64,000 bases of DNA from Fibrobacteria bacterium (GCA_015232855.1 JADFYW010000006.1:17610-81609), one strand, 5' to 3'. Numbered from the stretch's first letter, positions 1 to 9,109 are shown. Notes: generated by a model from the sequence alone, not told the origin. Numbers and translations: made by a program.

Positions 1-27
1 ACCGGATGAATAACAGGAGGTGATATT

Positions 28-459
28 TTGGCAAAATTAAAAACCAAAAAAATACTCGATTTAGCTGCTGCAAGGCAGATCATTAAACGGGCCACAACAA
101 AGGCAGAAGAACTGAAGGTGGGCGGTGCAGTGGCAGTTGTCGATGATGGCGGACACCTCATAACCCTTGATACGCTGGATGGCTCCATGCCGGCTGCCGC
201 AGAAATTGCTATTGGCAAAGCAGCCACCGCAGCAGTTTTCCGCAGGCCTACTTCCAAAATAGAGGAAGTCATTCAAAACTCAAGACTCCCCATGCTCACT
301 CTGGGTGGTGTAATCCAGACACCATATGCCCCTCTTGATGGAGCCTATCCTATTATGCTGGAAGGAAAATGTGTGGGGGCAGTATCAGTAGCCGGTGCAG
401 CGTCTGCAGAAAATGACGAGCTAATTGCTGCTCATGCCTCTGAATGGAAACCGGATTAA
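28..459 (+). CDS. GlcG/HbpS-like (DUF336) protein
   Basis: A 143-residue single-domain protein of the GlcG/HbpS (DUF336) family. The sequence shows the family's N-terminal helix (ARQIIKRATTKAEEL), the central AVVDDGGHL strand-turn, the K-A-x-T-A stretch near residue 65 and the Gly-rich GAVSVAGA near the C-terminus. Family members are found in glycolate-use loci, propanediol loci and as extracellular haem-binding proteins; no partner gene is visible here, so the ligand is unknown. No signal peptide is seen, so it is probably cytoplasmic. The start is a TTG preceded by a near-perfect Shine-Dalgarno (AGGAGGTGAT at 15-24), which decides it. The length is normal for the family. Whatever lies upstream is outside the window. 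Confidence 0.85.
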   Translation: MAKLKTKKILDLAAARQIIKRATTKAEELKVGGAVAVVDDGGHLITLDTLDGSMPAAAEIAIGKAATAAVFRRPTSKIEEVIQNSRLPMLTLGGVIQTPYAPLDGAYPIMLEGKCVGAVSVAGAASAENDELIAAHASEWKPD

Positions 460-766
460 GGGTAGTTCACATTTTCTCAACAAGCTGCTAATTCTCACCG
501 ATAGAATACATCTGCGCGAGGAAGAGTTTATGGTCCACAATTTCCGATAAATTTAATAGGTGAAGAGGTTACCTTTTTATGCCGTTTATAATCCAGAAAC
601 TGCAATCCTGTCTCAGACAGGAACTTTAAAGAATTATCAAGCACTTCACCTGTATTTTGGTTATCATATAATTATTACTTTTTTAGATAATTAGCAAAGG
701 ATGGATAGAAATAAGATCTAATTCATAGATACTTTGCATTTGGTGATAGAAAAGGGATGGGATAAT
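460..766. other. Intergenic region, nothing recognised
   Basis: About 300 bases between the GlcG-like gene and the marC-like gene. It is AT-rich in its second half. I see no open frame with a ribosome-binding site, no RNA gene and no convincing hairpin with a T-run. Confidence 0.5.
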
Positions 767-1348
767 ATGTCAATTTTTTCAGCAACAGCGCTCCTCTTTC
801 TCGTTATTGACCCACTCGGAAATATCCCCACCTTCACATGTGTTTTAAGATCCGTTGATCCCAAACGACATTCCAAAGTTATGGTCCGGGAATTACTCAT
901 CGCCCTCGGCATACTTGTCATATTTCTTTTTGTAGGCCGCCCCATTCTGGCACTTTTACAAATATCTCAATCATCCCTTGGTATTGCGGGTGGGATTATC
1001 CTCTTTTTGGTTGCCATTAAAATGATATTTTCAGGTTCTGAAAAAATATTTGAAGATTCCACAGACAAAGAACCCTTTATTGTTCCCCTTGCAATTCCAC
1101 TCATTGCAGGCCCCTCTGCAATGGCCACCGTCATCCTTCTTATGGCCAAAGAACCCGCACGTTGGCCCGAATGGCTCCTTGCCGTATTCTGTGCCTGGCT
1201 AGCCTCCGGTATACTGTTAATGCTCTCAAACCGCTTAAGCACACTTTTAGGAGAACGCACATTAAAGGCCTTTGAACGCCTAATGGGTATGATTTTAACA
1301 GCAATTGCTGTTGAAATGTTTATAACCGGCATACATCAAACATTTTAG
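767..1348 (+). CDS. MarC family (UPF0056) inner-membrane protein
   Basis: A MarC/UPF0056 family integral membrane protein of 193 residues from the chosen ATG. The N-terminal segment FLVIDPLGNIPTF is the family's signature helix with its conserved D-P-x-G-N. About six hydrophobic segments follow, and the P-L-A-I-P-L-I-A-G-P motif near the middle is also typical. Members sit in the inner membrane; their transport substrate is not established, and the old link to multiple antibiotic resistance has not held up. I chose the ATG at 767 because AAAGGG lies about 10 bases before it and the signature helix then begins at once. An upstream in-frame TTG at 734 would add 11 polar residues without a good ribosome site. 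Confidence 0.85.
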   Translation: MSIFSATALLFLVIDPLGNIPTFTCVLRSVDPKRHSKVMVRELLIALGILVIFLFVGRPILALLQISQSSLGIAGGIILFLVAIKMIFSGSEKIFEDSTDKEPFIVPLAIPLIAGPSAMATVILLMAKEPARWPEWLLAVFCAWLASGILLMLSNRLSTLLGERTLKAFERLMGMILTAIAVEMFITGIHQTF

Positions 1349-1396
1349 CGTTAACCATTACGTAATTATTAATTTCGCCTCATTCAGGCTTTCTTA

Positions 1397-1425
1397 TTGA
1401 AATCGCTATATATTCTGCATATAAT
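1397..1425 (+). promoter_or_regulatory. Sigma-70 type promoter of putA
   Basis: TTGAAA (1397-1402), a 17-base spacer, then a perfect TATAAT (1420-1425). Transcription would start near 1432, leaving a leader of about 30 bases before the putA start. This is the clearest promoter in the window. Confidence 0.7.
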
Positions 1426-1462
1426 AGAAGTAGATAGTTTTTCATAAGCGTTTAAAAATCAC

Positions 1463-4400
1463 ATGAGCGAGCAACCTATGAAGGCCATTAAAAACCTGTT
1501 GAGCGAAACGGAGTTAAATCCTCTTTCTCCGAAGGATCTGCCTCAAAAAGCAGTGGAATTAGCAGAACTTTTACTTTCTACGGCTAAAAACACGCAAACC
1601 CCTGAAGAAATAAATCATGCCATTAAAATGGCACCCATGCTAAAAGATACCCAGGGAAAAGCCTTAACTATGGCCTTAACGGACCAGGTGTTTCGCAGTT
1701 ATTCCAAATCCCGGGTTGCAGACCAACTGCGATATTTAATTGACCAATATGGCGTACCGGGATATTTATCCGCACTTGATGGCTTGGGTCTGAAACTAGC
1801 CAGTGTGGTAGGGCCCATTATCCCCGATTTTGTTATGCCCTTAGTCACTTTAAAACTGCGAAATGAAACCCGCACCGTATTAAAGCCCAGCGAAGAAGAA
1901 CCCTTCCAAAGATATCTGGCAGAGCGCAAAGCCTCCGGGATGCGCCTTAATGTCAATCAGTTAGGAGAGGCTGTCTTGGGGGAAAAAGAAGCTCAAGCCC
2001 GACTTAAAAAGTATTACACCCTGCTTAAACGTGATGACATCGAGTACATCTCTATTAAGCTCTCTTCCGTATGCAGTCAGATTGATTTCCTGGCGTGGGA
2101 AGATACGGTAGAAATGGTAAAGAAGCGCTTACGAAATTTGTACCGTCTCTGTATGCAACATCGATATACCTTACCCAGCGGGAAACGCATTACCAAATTT
2201 GTCAACTTGGATATGGAAGGGTATCATGATCTGGACCTCACCATCGCGGCATTCCAACAAGTACTGGATGAGCCTGAATTTTCCACACTCTATGCGGGAA
2301 TTGTTTTACAGGCCTACCTTCCCGATTCATTTCCCATTCAGAAAAAAATAACCGCATGGGCAAAAAAGAGATGTGATAAAACCGGGGGTCGCATTAAAAT
2401 TCGTTTGGTAAAAGGAGCGAACTTAGCCATGGAAAAAGTAGAGGCTTCCATGGGCATCTGGCCACAAACGCCTTATTCAAATAAATGTGATGTAGACGCT
2501 AATTTTAAATGCATGATAGCTTACGGCTGCCGTCCTGAGAACGCAAAAATAGTACACATAGGAATTGGGAGCCATAATCTTTTAGATATTGCCTATGGTC
2601 TTCTTTTGCGGGCGGGTCACAAGATACCTAAATATATCGACTTTGAAATGTTGGAAGGCATGGCCAATCATCAGGCCCGGGTGATACAAAAAATAACGGG
2701 AAAATTATTTTTGTATTCTCCCATCGTTAAAAAAGATGACTTCCATGTTGGTATCGCCTATCTGGTCAGGCGCCTGGATGAAAACACGACGCCAGGCAAT
2801 TTCCTCAGAGACCTTTTTGATCTGGAGGCCGATAACAACTGGGACAAACAAAAAACGCATTTTCTGGAATCATGTAAACGTATGACCTCCGTTAGTCATG
2901 CAGTCCGCCGTAAACAAGACCGAAGCAAAAGGAACCGAAAATCCGTCGAAAAAGAATACTTTTCCAATACTCCCGATACCGATTGGGCCTTAACCGCTAA
3001 TCGTCAATGGGCAGCATCTCTTATTTCAGAATGGTCCAAAAAACTTCTACCGGTAATACCGATTCAAATAGGAGGCCGGATTATCAAAACCCCTTCAGAG
3101 GGGACAGGCATAGACCCTTCCCGGCCAGGAACAGAGGCCTACCAATTTGTCTTGGCAGAGAAATCACATGTCGAACGTGCAATGGACATTGCCCAAACAG
3201 CACAAAAAGAATGGGGAGCTAAATCTCTTAACGAACGAGCCTCCCTTCTCCAAAAGGCAGCAAGAGAACTTGAGAAAAACCGTGGCTCCTTAATTGGCTG
3301 CATGATTTTAGATGCCGGCAAACGGATTAGTGAAGCGGATGCCGAAATTTCAGAAGCCATAGATTTTGGTAACTATTATGGGCGCGCATTTATTTCTCTT
3401 GCAGAAGAAATAAAACAAGCACGTTTCAGTCCTCTGGGAACCGTCCTCGTAGCTCCCCCCTGGAATTTTCCCCTCGCCATACCTGCAGGTGGTGTTTTTG
3501 GGGCTTTGATGGCAGGGAATTCCGTTTTGCTTAAACCTTCCCGTGAAACCGTACTCGTTGCCTGGAAGATGGCAGAATGTATGTGGAAAGCAGGCATTCC
3601 CAAAAAAGTATTGCAATTCCTACCCTGCCGGGGAGAAGTCGGGAAGCAGCTTATAGTAGATAAACGAGTGGATGCCGTTATATTAACCGGCTCCTACGAA
3701 ACCGCCAGAATGTTCCAATCCTGGCGCCCAAACCTGAGGTTATTTGCCGAAACCAGTGGGAAAAACAACATCATTATCACCTCCCTCGCAGACCGGGACC
3801 TGGCAATACTCGACTTGATACATTCTGCCTTTTCCCACAACGGCCAGAAATGTTCAGCTGCGAGTCTTGCGATATGTGAAAAAGAAGTATACGACAACCC
3901 CTTATTCAGGAAACAACTCAGAGATGCAGTAGAAAGTCTTCCGGTGGGTCCGGCCTGGAAATTAAACAGCCGAGTGACGCCACTTACCCAGGAGCCGGGA
4001 AAAAACCTCTGGCGCGCCCTCACACGACTAGAGCCCGGTGAAGAATGGTTGGTAGAGCCAAAAATAATTGATGATAACCCGAGACTTTGGCGACCAGGGG
4101 TACGGTTGGGGGTAAAACAAGGCTCCTGGTTTCACAAAACAGAATGTTTCGGTCCGGTACTTGGTATCATGAAAGCAGAGGACATTCACCACGCTGTGGA
4201 CATAGCAAACGATAATGATTACGCCCTTACTGCAGGTATTCAAACGCTGGATGATCGGGAAAAGCAATTCTGGCAAGAGCATATTCACGCCGGAAACCTT
4301 TATATAAACAGGCCCATTACAGGCGCCATCGTCCAGCGACAACCTTTCGGTGGATGGAAAAAATCATGTATTGGCCCCGGTGCCAAAGCAGGTGGCCCCA

Positions 4401-5053
4401 ATTACGTATCTCAGTTCGGACATTGGAAACAAATTAAAACATTCAAATCCTCTCATCCTATTCCAGAAGAACTTAAAGAAATTCTCACTTATGCTTTTAA
4501 ACACATCACTGAAATCAAAGCAAGGGCCTCACTAGAAATGAGCGCGAGCTTGTATGCACAAGCCTGGGACAAGCACTTTTCAAAATCATGGGACCCAAGT
4601 GCAGTACATGGAGAAGCGAATTTTTACCGGTATACCAATGTTTCATTAATAATAATACGAGCTACAAGGAGTACGCCACCTGAAGACCTCCTGCAAATAC
4701 TCTTAGCAGCCAGAACGTGTAGAGCCAGTGTAATGCTCAGTCTCCAGCAAGACATTATGCCCTGGCAATGGGTCTCTCAAATTACAAACGTTTCTGTTGA
4801 ATATCAGCTTGAACCCGAGCTGATTACATTGATAAAGAGTGCAGATCCTCTAACCCGCCTGCGTTGTATTGAGCCTCTGTCTATGGATTTACGGGACGCA
4901 CTTAACGATAACAATATTGCGGTACTCGATGAACCTGTATCTGCAATCGGGCGTTTAGAATTATTACAATACTTAAGAGAACAAAGTTATACCTTTACCA
5001 ATCACCGGTATGGTAACATTCTCCCTGAGATTAATTCAGACAACGACAGTTAA
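1463..5053 (+). CDS. putA: Bifunctional proline dehydrogenase / glutamate semialdehyde dehydrogenase
   Basis: A 1196-residue PutA-type enzyme that oxidises proline to pyrroline-5-carboxylate (FAD domain) and then to glutamate (NAD domain). The proline dehydrogenase barrel covers about residues 130-470, with conserved IKIRLVKGAN (311-320) and YLVRRLDEN (433-441). The aldehyde dehydrogenase domain covers about 540-1010, with general-base Glu763 in FAETSGK and catalytic Cys797 in GQKCSA, both intact. A further C-terminal region of about 180 residues follows. There is no N-terminal ribbon-helix-helix DNA-binding domain, so unlike E. coli PutA it should not autorepress. The start lacks a clear Shine-Dalgarno; an in-frame ATG at 1478 is possible. 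A decayed copy of its 3' part lies at 10310-10545. The gene appears monocistronic. Confidence 0.93.
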   Translation: MSEQPMKAIKNLLSETELNPLSPKDLPQKAVELAELLLSTAKNTQTPEEINHAIKMAPMLKDTQGKALTMALTDQVFRSYSKSRVADQLRYLIDQYGVPGYLSALDGLGLKLASVVGPIIPDFVMPLVTLKLRNETRTVLKPSEEEPFQRYLAERKASGMRLNVNQLGEAVLGEKEAQARLKKYYTLLKRDDIEYISIKLSSVCSQIDFLAWEDTVEMVKKRLRNLYRLCMQHRYTLPSGKRITKFVNLDMEGYHDLDLTIAAFQQVLDEPEFSTLYAGIVLQAYLPDSFPIQKKITAWAKKRCDKTGGRIKIRLVKGANLAMEKVEASMGIWPQTPYSNKCDVDANFKCMIAYGCRPENAKIVHIGIGSHNLLDIAYGLLLRAGHKIPKYIDFEMLEGMANHQARVIQKITGKLFLYSPIVKKDDFHVGIAYLVRRLDENTTPGNFLRDLFDLEADNNWDKQKTHFLESCKRMTSVSHAVRRKQDRSKRNRKSVEKEYFSNTPDTDWALTANRQWAASLISEWSKKLLPVIPIQIGGRIIKTPSEGTGIDPSRPGTEAYQFVLAEKSHVERAMDIAQTAQKEWGAKSLNERASLLQKAARELEKNRGSLIGCMILDAGKRISEADAEISEAIDFGNYYGRAFISLAEEIKQARFSPLGTVLVAPPWNFPLAIPAGGVFGALMAGNSVLLKPSRETVLVAWKMAECMWKAGIPKKVLQFLPCRGEVGKQLIVDKRVDAVILTGSYETARMFQSWRPNLRLFAETSGKNNIIITSLADRDLAILDLIHSAFSHNGQKCSAASLAICEKEVYDNPLFRKQLRDAVESLPVGPAWKLNSRVTPLTQEPGKNLWRALTRLEPGEEWLVEPKIIDDNPRLWRPGVRLGVKQGSWFHKTECFGPVLGIMKAEDIHHAVDIANDNDYALTAGIQTLDDREKQFWQEHIHAGNLYINRPITGAIVQRQPFGGWKKSCIGPGAKAGGPNYVSQFGHWKQIKTFKSSHPIPEELKEILTYAFKHITEIKARASLEMSASLYAQAWDKHFSKSWDPSAVHGEANFYRYTNVSLIIIRATRSTPPEDLLQILLAARTCRASVMLSLQQDIMPWQWVSQITNVSVEYQLEPELITLIKSADPLTRLRCIEPLSMDLRDALNDNNIAVLDEPVSAIGRLELLQYLREQSYTFTNHRYGNILPEINSDNDS

Positions 5054-5280
5054 TTACAAAGTTCAATCCCGATGACGAGTCAATGCGCTCTTTAAGCTTA
5101 ACATATATAGAATATAGACGTATAGAAATATATGCCTTTATCTAAAATCCTAGGGTTGTGACAATTTTCTCTTTTAATTCCAAAGACACAAGTGAACCCA
5201 GAATGTTTTGTTGGGAATGATTTTAATATCAATCATCAATTTTAACTCATAAATACGCAAATATTTGCTCAATTGTTCCC

Positions 5281-5404
5281 ATTTACTTAATCATAAGAAG
5301 TCCCAATAATTTTCCCATAATGAAGAATTTAACCCTGTTTTCAAATAATTTCACACATTTAGAACAATTTCAATTAAATTATAAGTATGTTTTTTCCCAA
5401 AAAG
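5281..5404 (+). repeat. Upstream module, copy 1
   Basis: An AT-rich segment that recurs at 7081-7213. The best-conserved core (5366-5404) contains AATTTCAATTAAATTATAAG followed by TATGT and a T-run/CCC/A-run, nearly identical in both copies. The outer parts (ATTTACT at 5281, TCAAATAATTT at 5341) also align. Each copy lies upstream of a plus-strand gene for an exported protein, so it may be a shared promoter or regulator target. The TATAAG may be a -10 element, but no matching -35 is evident. Confidence 0.6.
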
Positions 5405-5428
5405 AGGACATCGGTATAGTAATTGATT

Positions 5429-6202
5429 ATGAAAACACTAATTTATTTTTTATGTTTTCTCTCGACAATACATGCAGGACCTAATCATTTTTCTGATAGG
5501 ATAAATTTTGGAACAACCTTTTTTATAGGTGGGCACTTTAGTGAATATAAAAATGAAGAAAATAGAATCACTAAAGAAGTACATTTATTAACTGAATTAG
5601 CCCTTCTCCCTATGTATTTTGAAACAGATATTGCAGGTGGTGGAATGACATTTTGGTTAGACTATATGCTCTCAGAAAATTTTGGAATAGGTATACATTT
5701 TGAAAAACGAAGAGTCACGCAATCAGTTGCTTCGCCATCTTCAATAGATCCAGAAGTATATATTGAAGGAAATGGTGGGGGACCGCTCATTAATTATTAT
5801 AAAGATATAACTCAATCTTTATCTCTTCACATTAATTTAGCAGGGGGAATATCAAAAGGTACTATACACAGATTGATACAATTAAAAAAGGAATATGATA
5901 GACAAGCAGACAGGAGAACGGAATCAGACACAACGTTTAATAAATTAATTTATGATAATAGTGGACCTAAAGAAATATTTGAATGCTATTCGAGAGTGAA
6001 TATCAATTTAGGCTACAAATTTAAAAGGCTCATATTTAGTATGGGGCCTCAGTATAGAATTAGCTATTCATATTTACAGTCTGATAACGATTCTGATTAT
6101 CCAAATAATTCATACATACATAATATTGGAATCGATCTTTGTTTAAGAGTGCCTTTAAACATTTTTTTTAGAAAGAATAACCACGAACCTGGAGGTTCAT
6201 AA
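5429..6202 (+). CDS. Exported protein, predicted small outer-membrane beta-barrel
   Basis: A 257-residue protein of unrecognised family. It opens with a signal peptide (MKTLIYFLCFLSTIHA, cleavage probably before GPN). The rest alternates hydrophobic and polar residues with many aromatic ends (FGTTFFIGGHFS, LNLGYKFKRLIFSMGPQYRIS), as in outer-membrane barrels of 8-12 strands; it ends in a run of strands followed by a charged tail. The start used is the ATG at 5429; a TTG two codons earlier is also open, and neither has a good ribosome site. It follows the duplicated upstream module, and its stop overlaps a tiny downstream frame at 6202. Function unknown; the barrel assignment is an inference. 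Confidence 0.6.
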   Translation: MKTLIYFLCFLSTIHAGPNHFSDRINFGTTFFIGGHFSEYKNEENRITKEVHLLTELALLPMYFETDIAGGGMTFWLDYMLSENFGIGIHFEKRRVTQSVASPSSIDPEVYIEGNGGGPLINYYKDITQSLSLHINLAGGISKGTIHRLIQLKKEYDRQADRRTESDTTFNKLIYDNSGPKEIFECYSRVNINLGYKFKRLIFSMGPQYRISYSYLQSDNDSDYPNNSYIHNIGIDLCLRVPLNIFFRKNNHEPGGS

Positions 6203-6285
6203 TGTGGAACTCTATTCTTGTATTTTTTTTACATTCTTCAAGTTGTGTAACAGGCCAGCTCCCCGTTACACCCACAAGTGGATAA
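6202..6285 (+). pseudogene. Truncated lipoprotein-like start, 27 codons
   Basis: A short frame (MWNSILVFFLHSSSC then VTGQLPVTPTSG and a stop) that begins on the TAATG stop-start overlap of the barrel gene and has an excellent Shine-Dalgarno (GGAGG at 6191-6195, six bases before the ATG). The hydrophobic stretch ending in S-S-S-C looks like a lipoprotein signal whose mature part is missing. It shares W-N-S and hydrophobicity with the lipoprotein start at 7339, which also lies downstream of the same duplicated module. I read it as the beginning of a second lipoprotein gene cut short; a real mini-peptide cannot be excluded. Confidence 0.35.
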
Positions 6286-6326
6286 GTTTCAGTGAACCAA
6301 CTGCTGACGCACCGCGTAATTCAGCT

Positions 6327-6875
6327 TTATGAGGGAAAAGAACGACTAAAAAGTTCTTCAATCGCTTTTTTACCTTCTACTGAAAGATTTCTGGTTCCCG
6401 TTCCGCAAAATGTTTTGTGTGAGATTACAGGTTCGTCGCTAACCCATGCATTATCCTTCCAGGTAGACCATTTGTTTGTATCCTGATCAAAAACACTGAT
6501 GGGTCTATTAAAAAATTTCGCCAGTTCAATCCCCCATCCGGTTCCGCCTTTAATTGTGTTATCAGGCTGAATCCAGCCTATAGCAAAGACCTGGTACCCT
6601 TTATTAATCATATGGAAGATTACCTGAAAGATTTTTTTGATCTTTTCCGCATGTGCATATCTTCTATTCATTCTTGCAGAGACTATCTCCATGCTTATAT
6701 TCCCTTTTCGCAGTTCTTCCTCACTTAGTATGGTAAGGTTTTTGTCCCGCGCAGGGGTATGCCCTTCAAATGAGAAGTTTTTTTCATCTATATTGTATTT
6801 TTCTGCACATTCACCAAAAGTTTTTTCTGCGCCTTTAAGTCCACCACTGTACAGGCAATAATCTTTGTTATCCAT
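6327..6875 (-). CDS. SLOG-like Rossmann protein (putative)
   Basis: A 182-residue cytoplasmic protein without signal peptide. Two glycine-rich elements stand out: CLYSGGLKGAEKTFGE at the N-terminus and KGGTGWGIELAKFF near residue 112, the second followed by P-I-S-V-F-D-Q and a Trp-rich segment. The order S-G-G-x-x-G-A-[D/E] ... G-G-T-G-W is what I expect of the SLOG superfamily (relatives of DprA, LOG and YpsA), which bind nucleotides or nucleotide-derived ligands. The start has a good ribosome site (AAAAGGAG seven bases before the ATG). It lies alone on the minus strand between two plus-strand exported-protein genes, in the accessory region. The family call rests on motif reading only. Confidence 0.55.
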   Translation of the reverse strand: MDNKDYCLYSGGLKGAEKTFGECAEKYNIDEKNFSFEGHTPARDKNLTILSEEELRKGNISMEIVSARMNRRYAHAEKIKKIFQVIFHMINKGYQVFAIGWIQPDNTIKGGTGWGIELAKFFNRPISVFDQDTNKWSTWKDNAWVSDEPVISHKTFCGTGTRNLSVEGKKAIEELFSRSFPS

Positions 6876-7080
6876 TTTTATTCTCCTTTTAAACCCTAAA
6901 AATCACTTTAAATTGATAAAATAATGAAGTTGGTAAAGCTGTTGATTGCCTGGCTTTAATTACTTGTACAGGCAGTTTTCACTTGTCTTAGAGATATTGT
7001 CCCTAAGAAAATCGAAGCAGGTATAATACTAATTTTACTACAAATACCATAGGATTTTTATTAAAAGCTTAATCTCATCC

Positions 7081-7213
7081 ATTTACTAAACCACAAAAAG
7101 CTCAATAATCCGAAATCTTTCACGTAATAAAGCGCATTGCCTTTGTTCTCAAATAATTTTACTCATTTTTCTAATTTCAATTAAATTATAAGTATGTATT
7201 TTCCCCAAAAAAA
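7081..7213 (+). repeat. Upstream module, copy 2
   Basis: Second copy of the module at 5281-5404. The core at 7173-7213 matches copy 1 almost base for base, and TCAAATAATTT (7149-7159) and ATTTACT (7081-7087) keep their order. It lies about 125 bases before the lipoprotein gene at 7339. Confidence 0.6.
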
Positions 7214-7263
7214 CACCGTAGTAATTGTTATAAACATCGTTTGAATAGTCAGGCAAAATGATA

Positions 7264-7312
7264 GAGCAGAATTATCACTCAGGAATAGAACTTATGGGCG
7301 ACAATTCCGCTC
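7264..7312. repeat. 42-base dispersed repeat, copy 1, with hairpin
   Basis: Bases 7264-7305 match 11982-12023 at 34 of 42 positions without gaps. In this copy GAGCAGAATT (7264-7273) can pair with AATTCCGCTC (7303-7312) to form a 10-base stem with one A/C mismatch and a 29-base loop; the other copy has lost the right arm. Nature unknown. Confidence 0.5.
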
Positions 7313-7338
7313 ACCTAAACATTTTTTAGCATATTAAA

Positions 7339-8997
7339 ATGCGACACCTCTCATTAAGACAACTACTCTGGAACTCGAGCTTTTTAATTTTAAGCCTTTT
7401 TTTGGGATGTCATTATAGATATACATTCCCTTCGTCTCATTCGAATGATGCAAAAATTCGTGTAGAAAAAAATAAGCTTGAGAAATTACCTGAAACATGT
7501 GAAGAGTTTACCGAATCATTAACGAGCATCGAATTTCTTTCTGATGCACTTGTTAGAAAATCCAATTTATTCCCAGATTTAAAAAATGACACAACGGGTA
7601 TCGGTACACTTGCATCTGAATACCGAAAGCTGGATAGTTTAAGAGAATTGGTGAACTATACCATTCTTGAAAAGGATCCTTTATGCATGGGTCCTTATCT
7701 TTATTATGGTATACCAGCTGCAATCGGGGTAATCGAAGATAAAAATAACTTGGAAAAGGCTAAAGATTGGCTTTTGCCAGCTTTAAAGTTTGCGCCAAAG
7801 GAACCTTTATTAAACTTCTTACTTGCCTTTGCGTATGACATGGCCGATTCGGTTAAACAATCTCTTGTATATTATGAAAGAGCCAAATTCTATAATGATG
7901 AACATAATACTACTCGAAAAATTTATAACATATTAAATCAGGAAGAAATATTTGATTCATTCAATAAGAAGACACAATCAAGCTTTATAAAAGTTACTCG
8001 CAGGCGTACAACAAATCACAGTCCGACGTGGAATGATGCTCCATATGTAAAATTACATGCTAACGGCTCTCTCGAACTCTATGAGTATTTTGGCAAGAGT
8101 GACAAACCTTATTTATTTAAAAACACAATAAGCGACAGCCTCGCGAATCAATATTTTAAAACTCTTCGAAACATACGGTTTCTCAGCCTTTTCCGACCAT
8201 TCTCATCAGATGACTCTCCGCATAGCAGGGCAGGAACCTATGGCGATTTTGTAGTTTTACCTGATTGGATGCTACCTGAGTATTCCGTTGAACTATCAAC
8301 ACCACTGGGAGAGCACTCTGTTAAAATCTACGGTTTAAATCATATTGATTCCGCTTATTCTGATAACCCTCCTTCCCTTGAATTTATTGATACGTTGCAT
8401 CATATCCGTTTTAATTCCCCTGTCATACCCCGGCTTGTCGAACTATCTAAAATCAGTAAGGCTTTATTCGATACCTCTTTTATTTATAAACAAATAGGGA
8501 AGTTATATGGTGATTATCAATTTTCTGATTATGGAAACACCAAAAGCAAAGATTATATATATGTAGAAAAAGATTCTTCCTTTATTCACCTGGGATTTCC
8601 CGATTACCAGCCAATATGGAAAACTTCCGTTACCGCTAATATTAATCCAGCACTTGATAAAATTCACCAATACGAGATTTTTCTGTTACCAGGTGCCGTT
8701 TATGGTCTACACCCAAATTCTGGCCAAATAAAATTCAAAAAAACATATGACCCTGAAAAATATTCGCATGTTATTATACATCAAAGGTATTTAAAAATGG
8801 GATATAAAATAGCTCATACCATATTTGTTGATTTCTATCAAATATCAGACTTGGATTTTGTATGTACGCTGAAAATAGACAAAGATAACACGGTTAAATT
8901 GCTAGGGTCTGATCCAGGATATTTTTTTGATGTACAACACCATCAGAAAGATATGCTAATGATTAAAAAAGAAATCAATGATAATCCGAGACTTTAA
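7339..8997 (+). CDS. Putative lipoprotein with TPR-like segment
   Basis: A 552-residue protein with an N-terminal hydrophobic segment ending in LSLFLGC, an acceptable though not ideal lipobox, so probably an envelope lipoprotein. Residues of about 135-195 (AKDWLLPALKFAPKEPLLNFLLAFAYDM and on) look like one or two TPR helices. The remaining two thirds is not recognised. The last residues (NDNPRL then stop) and the bases around them match an internal piece of putA (4058-4087), so the 3' end of this gene may have been supplied by fused putA-derived DNA. It follows copy 2 of the duplicated upstream module. No clear ribosome site precedes the ATG. Function unknown. Confidence 0.6.
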   Translation: MRHLSLRQLLWNSSFLILSLFLGCHYRYTFPSSHSNDAKIRVEKNKLEKLPETCEEFTESLTSIEFLSDALVRKSNLFPDLKNDTTGIGTLASEYRKLDSLRELVNYTILEKDPLCMGPYLYYGIPAAIGVIEDKNNLEKAKDWLLPALKFAPKEPLLNFLLAFAYDMADSVKQSLVYYERAKFYNDEHNTTRKIYNILNQEEIFDSFNKKTQSSFIKVTRRRTTNHSPTWNDAPYVKLHANGSLELYEYFGKSDKPYLFKNTISDSLANQYFKTLRNIRFLSLFRPFSSDDSPHSRAGTYGDFVVLPDWMLPEYSVELSTPLGEHSVKIYGLNHIDSAYSDNPPSLEFIDTLHHIRFNSPVIPRLVELSKISKALFDTSFIYKQIGKLYGDYQFSDYGNTKSKDYIYVEKDSSFIHLGFPDYQPIWKTSVTANINPALDKIHQYEIFLLPGAVYGLHPNSGQIKFKKTYDPEKYSHVIIHQRYLKMGYKIAHTIFVDFYQISDLDFVCTLKIDKDNTVKLLGSDPGYFFDVQHHQKDMLMIKKEINDNPRL

Positions 8998-9085
8998 CAG
9001 CAAGAAAAGAACGCTGAAATAAATATACCCCTGGATTTTACACCAAAACTCATTTATCACTTCACACGCACTTTAGGTCCCCAGT
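8958..9085 (+). pseudogene. Possible putA relic, left part
   Basis: Two short pieces line up in order with putA 4058-4155. The first shares ATGATAA, one changed base, then CCGAGACTTT. The second shares TTCACA ... GGTCC, which in putA encodes the F-H-K-T-E-C-F-G-P block. Taken alone this is weak. It gains weight because a stronger putA relic in the same orientation follows at 10310, with the minus-strand gene 9110-9976 lying between. Confidence 0.3.
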
Positions 9086-9109
9086 TTTAATAGTGGTAGT
9101 TGAAGTCCA

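Noticed and set aside
9056-9080. Similarity of TATCACTTCACA...GCACT to the end of the alpha-2-macroglobulin gene.
   Set aside because: It covers only about 18 matching bases, and the putA alignment of the same place fits the neighbouring matches better.
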